A program made the position numbers and the translations under genes. The notes below the pieces were generated by a model that saw nothing but the letters and a program-made list of their open reading frames with translations, was not told the DNA's origin and did not search any database. This document shows positions 6,375 through 10,000 of a stretch of 10,000 nucleotides of DNA, piece by piece. Source of the DNA: Anaeromicropila herbilytica (lineage in GTDB: Bacteria > Bacillota > Clostridia > Lachnospirales > Lachnospiraceae); NCBI RefSeq assembly GCF_016591975.1, contig NZ_AP024169.1, positions 1 through 10,000 of the forward strand, written 5' to 3'. The number at the start of each line of letters is the position of its first letter. The stretch's first letter is position 1.

Positions 6375-8891
6375 ATGGACGAGAATAATATCTTTGACAA
6401 GGTCCACGAAGTTGATCTGAAGAAGACAATGGAAACCTCTTATATTGAGTATGCAATGTCAGTAATAGCGGCACGTGCATTACCAGATGTAAGAGATGGT
6501 TTAAAACCAGTACAAAGAAGAATATTATATGCAATGATAGAACTTAATAACGGTCCGGATAAACCACATCGTAAATGTGCCCGTATCGTTGGTGATACAA
6601 TGGGTAAATACCATCCACATGGTGATAGTTCTATTTATGGTGCATTAGTTAACTTGGCACAGGAATGGTCTACTAGATATCCATTGGTAGATGGACATGG
6701 TAATTTTGGATCGGTTGATGGTGATGGTGCAGCAGCAATGCGTTACACTGAAGCAAGGTTAAGTAAAATCTCTATGGAGATGTTATCTGACATTAATAAA
6801 AACACTGTTAATTTTGATCCTAACTTTGATGAAACAGAAAAAGAACCTGTAGTATTACCATCTAGATTCCCTAATTTATTAATTAATGGTACATCAGGAA
6901 TTGCGGTAGGTATGGCGACAAATATACCACCTCACAATCTTAATGAAATAATTAATGCTGTTGTTAAAATTATTGATAATAACATTATTGAAGATAGAGA
7001 AACAGAGATAGAAGAATTACTTCAAATAGTAAAAGGACCTGATTTCCCAACAGGAGCAACTATTTTAGGTACAAGAGGGATTGATGAAGCATATCGAACT
7101 GGTAGAGGTAAGATTAGAGTTCGTGCTGTTACTGATATTGAGCCAATGGCAAATGGAAAGTCTCGTATTGTTGTAACTGAGCTCCCATATCTTGTTAACA
7201 AAGCAAGATTGATTGAAAAAATTGCGGAACTTGTTCGTGATAAGAAAATAGATGGAATTACAGAATTAAGAGATGAATCTGATAGAAGCGGTATGAGGGT
7301 ATGTATTGAACTTAGAAGAGATGCTAATGCGAATGTTATTCTAAATCAATTATATAAGCATACTCAACTACAAGATACCTTTGGTGTTATAATGTTAGCA
7401 CTTGTAAATAATGAACCTAAAGTATTAAATTTACACCAGATGTTAGGTTATTACTTAGAGCATCAAAAAGAAGTTGTAACAAGAAGAACACAATATGATT
7501 TAAACAAAGCAGAAGAAAGAGCACATATCTTACAAGGATTAATGATTGCTCTTGATAATATTGATGAAGTAATAAGTATTATACGTTCATCAAGTAATGT
7601 AGGTGTTGCGAAAGAACGATTAATAGAGAAATTCTCATTAACTGACGTTCAAGCTCAAGCAATCGTTGACATGAGACTTCGTGCATTAACAGGTTTAGAG
7701 CGAGAAAAGTTAGAAAATGAATACAAAGAGTTAATGGCAAGAATTGAAGAATATAAAGCAATTCTTTCTGATGAGAAGAAATTATTGTCCGTAATCAAGG
7801 AAGAGATTATAGTGATTCGTGATAAATATGGTGATGAAAGAAGAACATCAATTGGATTTGATGAATTTGATATTTCAATGGAAGATCTAATTCCTAATGA
7901 AAACACAGTGATTGCAATGACAAAACTTGGCTACATAAAACGTATGACAGTAGACAATTTTAAAAGTCAGCATCGCGGTGGAAAAGGAATAAAAGGTATG
8001 CAGACGATTGATGAAGATTTTATTGAAGATCTTTTAATGACTACGACTCATCACTATATCATGTTCTTTACCAATAAAGGCCGTGCATACCGATTAAAAG
8101 CATATGAGATTCCTGAATCCAGTAGAACAGCTAGGGGTACAGCCATAGTTAATTTACTACAGCTTCTTCCAGAGGAACGAATTACTGCTATTATTCCATT
8201 AAAAGAGTACAAAGATAATCGTTTCTTGTTTATGGCAACAAAAAAAGGAATTGTTAAGAAAACTCCTATAAAAGAATATGAAAACATTAGAAAATCTGGA
8301 ATTCAAGCGATAAACTTAAGAGAAGACGATGATTTAATTGAAGTTAAATCAACAAATGATCAAAAAGATATTGTACTTGTAACAAAGTTAGGTCAGTGTA
8401 TTCGATTTAACGAAAAGGATGTAAGACCAACAGGTAGAACATCCATGGGTGTTATTGGGATGAATTTAACTGATGATGATGAAATTGTTGGAATGCAGCT
8501 TAATACACAAGGAAGCTTTCTTTTAATAGTATCTGAAAATGGTATGGGTAAGACAACAGATATAGAAGAGTTTACGGTCCAAAGAAGAGGTGGAAAAGGC
8601 GTTAAGTGCTATAAGATTACTGAAAAAACAGGAAATGTAGTAGGTGTAAAGGCAGTTAATAAAAACAATGAAATAATGATAATAACGACGGAAGGAATTC
8701 TTATTCGCTTGCAAATTGATGGAATATCAACATTAGGAAGAATAACTTCTGGAGTTAGATTAATCAATATGGATTTAGATAATGATATAACAGTTGCAAG
8801 TATTGCAAAAGTAAGAGAAAGTGAAAATACATCTGAAGAAGTAATAAAACAACTGGAATTAGAACTAGAAGAAGAAAATATTGAAAAATAA
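6375..8891 (+). CDS. gyrA: DNA gyrase subunit A
   Basis: GyrA is the DNA-cutting and wrapping half of gyrase. The 838-residue product has the N-terminal winged-helix and tower domains with the catalytic tyrosine Y124 in AAMRYTEARL. The C-terminal beta-pinwheel spans about 505-815, followed by a short acidic tail. The GyrA box that distinguishes gyrase from topoisomerase IV is present as QHRGGKG at 532-538, with a second similar motif, QRRGGKG, at 736-742. The quinolone-resistance region reads HPHGDSSIYG (80-89): Ser is kept at the E. coli Ser83 position (S85), but Gly replaces the acidic residue of E. coli Asp87 (G89). GGAGG at 6363-6367 lies seven bases before the ATG. It is probably co-transcribed with gyrB; a hairpin with a T run follows directly. 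Confidence 0.98.
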   Translation: MDENNIFDKVHEVDLKKTMETSYIEYAMSVIAARALPDVRDGLKPVQRRILYAMIELNNGPDKPHRKCARIVGDTMGKYHPHGDSSIYGALVNLAQEWSTRYPLVDGHGNFGSVDGDGAAAMRYTEARLSKISMEMLSDINKNTVNFDPNFDETEKEPVVLPSRFPNLLINGTSGIAVGMATNIPPHNLNEIINAVVKIIDNNIIEDRETEIEELLQIVKGPDFPTGATILGTRGIDEAYRTGRGKIRVRAVTDIEPMANGKSRIVVTELPYLVNKARLIEKIAELVRDKKIDGITELRDESDRSGMRVCIELRRDANANVILNQLYKHTQLQDTFGVIMLALVNNEPKVLNLHQMLGYYLEHQKEVVTRRTQYDLNKAEERAHILQGLMIALDNIDEVISIIRSSSNVGVAKERLIEKFSLTDVQAQAIVDMRLRALTGLEREKLENEYKELMARIEEYKAILSDEKKLLSVIKEEIIVIRDKYGDERRTSIGFDEFDISMEDLIPNENTVIAMTKLGYIKRMTVDNFKSQHRGGKGIKGMQTIDEDFIEDLLMTTTHHYIMFFTNKGRAYRLKAYEIPESSRTARGTAIVNLLQLLPEERITAIIPLKEYKDNRFLFMATKKGIVKKTPIKEYENIRKSGIQAINLREDDDLIEVKSTNDQKDIVLVTKLGQCIRFNEKDVRPTGRTSMGVIGMNLTDDDEIVGMQLNTQGSFLLIVSENGMGKTTDIEEFTVQRRGGKGVKCYKITEKTGNVVGVKAVNKNNEIMIITTEGILIRLQIDGISTLGRITSGVRLINMDLDNDITVASIAKVRESENTSEEVIKQLELELEEENIEK

Positions 8892-8896
8892 TTAAT

Positions 8897-8982
8897 GGAA
8901 CTGTTGCAAAACATCAAATCATAAATTATTGTATTAATAACAATGATGCAAAAATTATGAAAAGAATTTTGCAACAGTTTTT
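8897..8982 (+). terminator. Probable gyrBA terminator with long inverted repeat
   Basis: AACTGTTGCAAAA at 8899-8911 is the exact reverse complement of TTTTGCAACAGTT at 8967-8979, and five T residues run from 8978 to 8982. The repeat begins eight bases after the gyrA stop, where a terminator is expected. The 55-base interior is unusually long for an intrinsic terminator but can itself fold: CATCA (8912-8916) with TGATG (8944-8948), and ATTGT with ACAAT inside. The ends also resemble IS6-family terminal repeats, so a tiny remnant element is an alternative. No matching 8-base flanking duplication is seen. Confidence 0.6.
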
Positions 8983-8983
8983 A

Positions 8984-9143
8984 AATATAAAAATTACATC
9001 ATAATGCGATAGTAAATATTGTAATAATAATAAGTTAAAAGGTAATAGGGAGATAATAAGAAAAATAACTGGTTAAAAATAGAATGAAATAAGAAAAAAT
9101 AGTAGTTAAAAAGTAAATACAAACTTAAATTAGAAATTAGAGT
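8984..9143. other. A/T-rich non-coding stretch upstream of the fumarase gene
   Basis: This part of the 306-base gap between gyrA and the fumarase gene is very A-rich on the + strand and has frequent stops. I see no credible small gene, tRNA, riboswitch-like fold or repeat array in it. A GGGAG at 9048-9052 is followed by no supported reading frame. Confidence 0.5.
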
Positions 9144-9172
9144 TTGAGTAAAAATATGCATGTATGTATTTT
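9144..9172 (+). promoter_or_regulatory. Candidate promoter for the fumarase gene
   Basis: TTGAGT at 9144-9149 and TATTTT at 9167-9172, each matching four of six consensus bases, are 17 bases apart. The start point would be near 9179, just before the AAGGAG ribosome binding site at 9185-9190. Placement fits a separate transcription unit after the gyrA hairpin, but the match is modest in A/T-rich DNA. Confidence 0.3.
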
Positions 9173-9197
9173 ATTAAATAATAAAAGGAGAACAACT

Positions 9198-10000
9198 ATG
9201 CGAATTATTTCATCAAGTGAGATTACAAAAGCAGTAAAAGAAATGTGCATAGAAGCCAATTATCAGTTGTCAACGGATATGGAAGAGAGGTTGAAAAGCG
9301 TATGTAACATAGAAAAAGCTGAATTAGGGAAAAAAATATTGAGCGAATTAATGGAAAACCTTAAAATTGCAAAAGAAGAACAAGTGCCAATATGTCAAGA
9401 TACAGGAATGGCTATTGTATTTATTAAAATAGGGCAAAATGTGCATGTATCGGGAGAGAGTATTCAAGAGGCTATTAATAAAGGAATAAGACAAGGATAT
9501 GAAGAGGGCTACTTAAGAAAATCAATTGTATCAGATCCATTAATTAGAGAAAATACAAAGGATAATACTCCGGGAATTATCCATTACGATATTGTAGAAG
9601 GTGAAAATATAGAAATAATAGTGGCACCTAAAGGATTTGGATCAGAAAATATGAGTAAAATATATATGCTAAAACCAGCAGATGGAGTTGAGGGTGTAAA
9701 AAATGCAGTGCTTGAAACTGTTCAAAATGCAGGACCTAATGCATGTCCACCAATTGTAGTCGGAGTTGGAATAGGTGGGGATTTTGAAAAGTGCGCAATA
9801 CTTGCTAAAAAAGCATTAACAAGAAATGTTGATACTCACTCTGAGATTGCTTATATTAAGGAATTAGAAATAGAGTTATTAGAAGAAATAAATAAATTAG
9901 GAATAGGGCCAGCTGGCTTAGGTGGAAGTGTTACTGCTCTAGGAATAAATATTGAAACGTATCCCACACATATTGCAGGTCTACCAGTGGCAATAAATAT
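9198..10000 (+). CDS. Class I fumarate hydratase, alpha subunit (partial, 3' end beyond window)
   Basis: This enzyme belongs to the iron-sulfur class I fumarase/tartrate dehydratase family and most likely interconverts fumarate and (S)-malate with a [4Fe-4S] cluster. In the two-subunit form this alpha chain pairs with a beta chain normally encoded next door, outside the window. About 267 residues are visible of a usual length near 280. Family marks are PICQDTGMA with C66, the segment SDPLIRENTKDNTP, the APKGFGSENMSK motif, GPNACPP with C183, and GIGPAGLGG near the end. C66 and C183 have the spacing expected of two cluster ligands; the third is expected just past the window edge. AAGGAG at 9185-9190 lies seven bases before the ATG. 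L(+)-tartrate dehydratase alpha (TtdA) is the main alternative; the beta subunit and context would decide. It runs in the same direction as the gyrase genes. Confidence 0.92.
   Translation, partial: MRIISSSEITKAVKEMCIEANYQLSTDMEERLKSVCNIEKAELGKKILSELMENLKIAKEEQVPICQDTGMAIVFIKIGQNVHVSGESIQEAINKGIRQGYEEGYLRKSIVSDPLIRENTKDNTPGIIHYDIVEGENIEIIVAPKGFGSENMSKIYMLKPADGVEGVKNAVLETVQNAGPNACPPIVVGVGIGGDFEKCAILAKKALTRNVDTHSEIAYIKELEIELLEEINKLGIGPAGLGGSVTALGINIETYPTHIAGLPVAIN

Noticed and set aside
8609..8974. 121-residue reading frame on the - strand over the end of gyrA
   Set aside because: It mirrors the gyrA C-terminal code and the terminator hairpin, with Ser/Ile-rich composition expected of an antisense shadow.
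8889..8989. Target-site duplication around the post-gyrA repeat
   Set aside because: The eight bases on each side (TAATTAAT and TAAATATA) agree at only five positions, which is not evidence of insertion.
8984..9197. Small gene or riboswitch in the A-rich leader before the fumarase gene
   Set aside because: All short frames end quickly, none follows a good ribosome binding site, and no stable G/C-containing fold is apparent.

Overview
The window is the replication-origin neighbourhood of a low-GC, Gram-positive-type chromosome. Base one is the ATG of dnaA, so the window probably begins at the conventional chromosome start. Gene order is dnaA, origin spacer, dnaN, yaaA (S4 domain), recF, gyrB, gyrA and then the 5' part of a class I fumarase alpha-subunit gene. 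All genes lie on the + strand, co-oriented with the expected direction of fork movement. Very A/T-rich DNA, strong AGGAGG-type ribosome binding sites and the character of the DnaN, YaaA and GyrA proteins point to class Clostridia, probably a Lachnospirales/Lachnospiraceae-like lineage. This placement is by recognition only; no search was run.

Region by region: 1-1386 is dnaA. 1387-1676 is an intergenic segment with the hallmarks of a bacterial origin: several DnaA-box-like 9-mers, a perfect 10-bp inverted repeat, a short C cluster, a run of six DnaA-trio-like triplets and a 24-bp A/T-only stretch as the likely unwinding site. A perfect DnaA box (TTATACACA) also sits between the dnaN ribosome binding site and its start codon. 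1677-2789 is dnaN. 2790-2958 is an A/T-rich spacer with a small hairpin. 2959-4267 holds yaaA and recF, only 10 bases apart. 4377-8891 holds gyrB and gyrA, 87 bases apart. 8892-9197 carries a 13-bp inverted repeat ending in a T run, probably the gyrBA terminator but with ends that resemble IS6-family terminal repeats, followed by an A-rich leader. 9198-10000 is the fumarase alpha subunit, cut by the window edge.

The first six genes work together: DnaA opens the origin, DnaN is the sliding clamp that tethers the polymerase, RecF helps load RecA at stalled forks or gaps, and GyrB/GyrA remove the positive supercoils made by the fork. YaaA is a small RNA-binding protein habitually found here. The fumarase gene is metabolic and begins a separate transcription unit.

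The coding content is conventional and I see no undescribed gene system. The points worth a second look are in the non-coding DNA: the architecture of the origin, the inverted repeat inside it, the DnaA box inside the dnaN leader, and the hairpin after gyrA.
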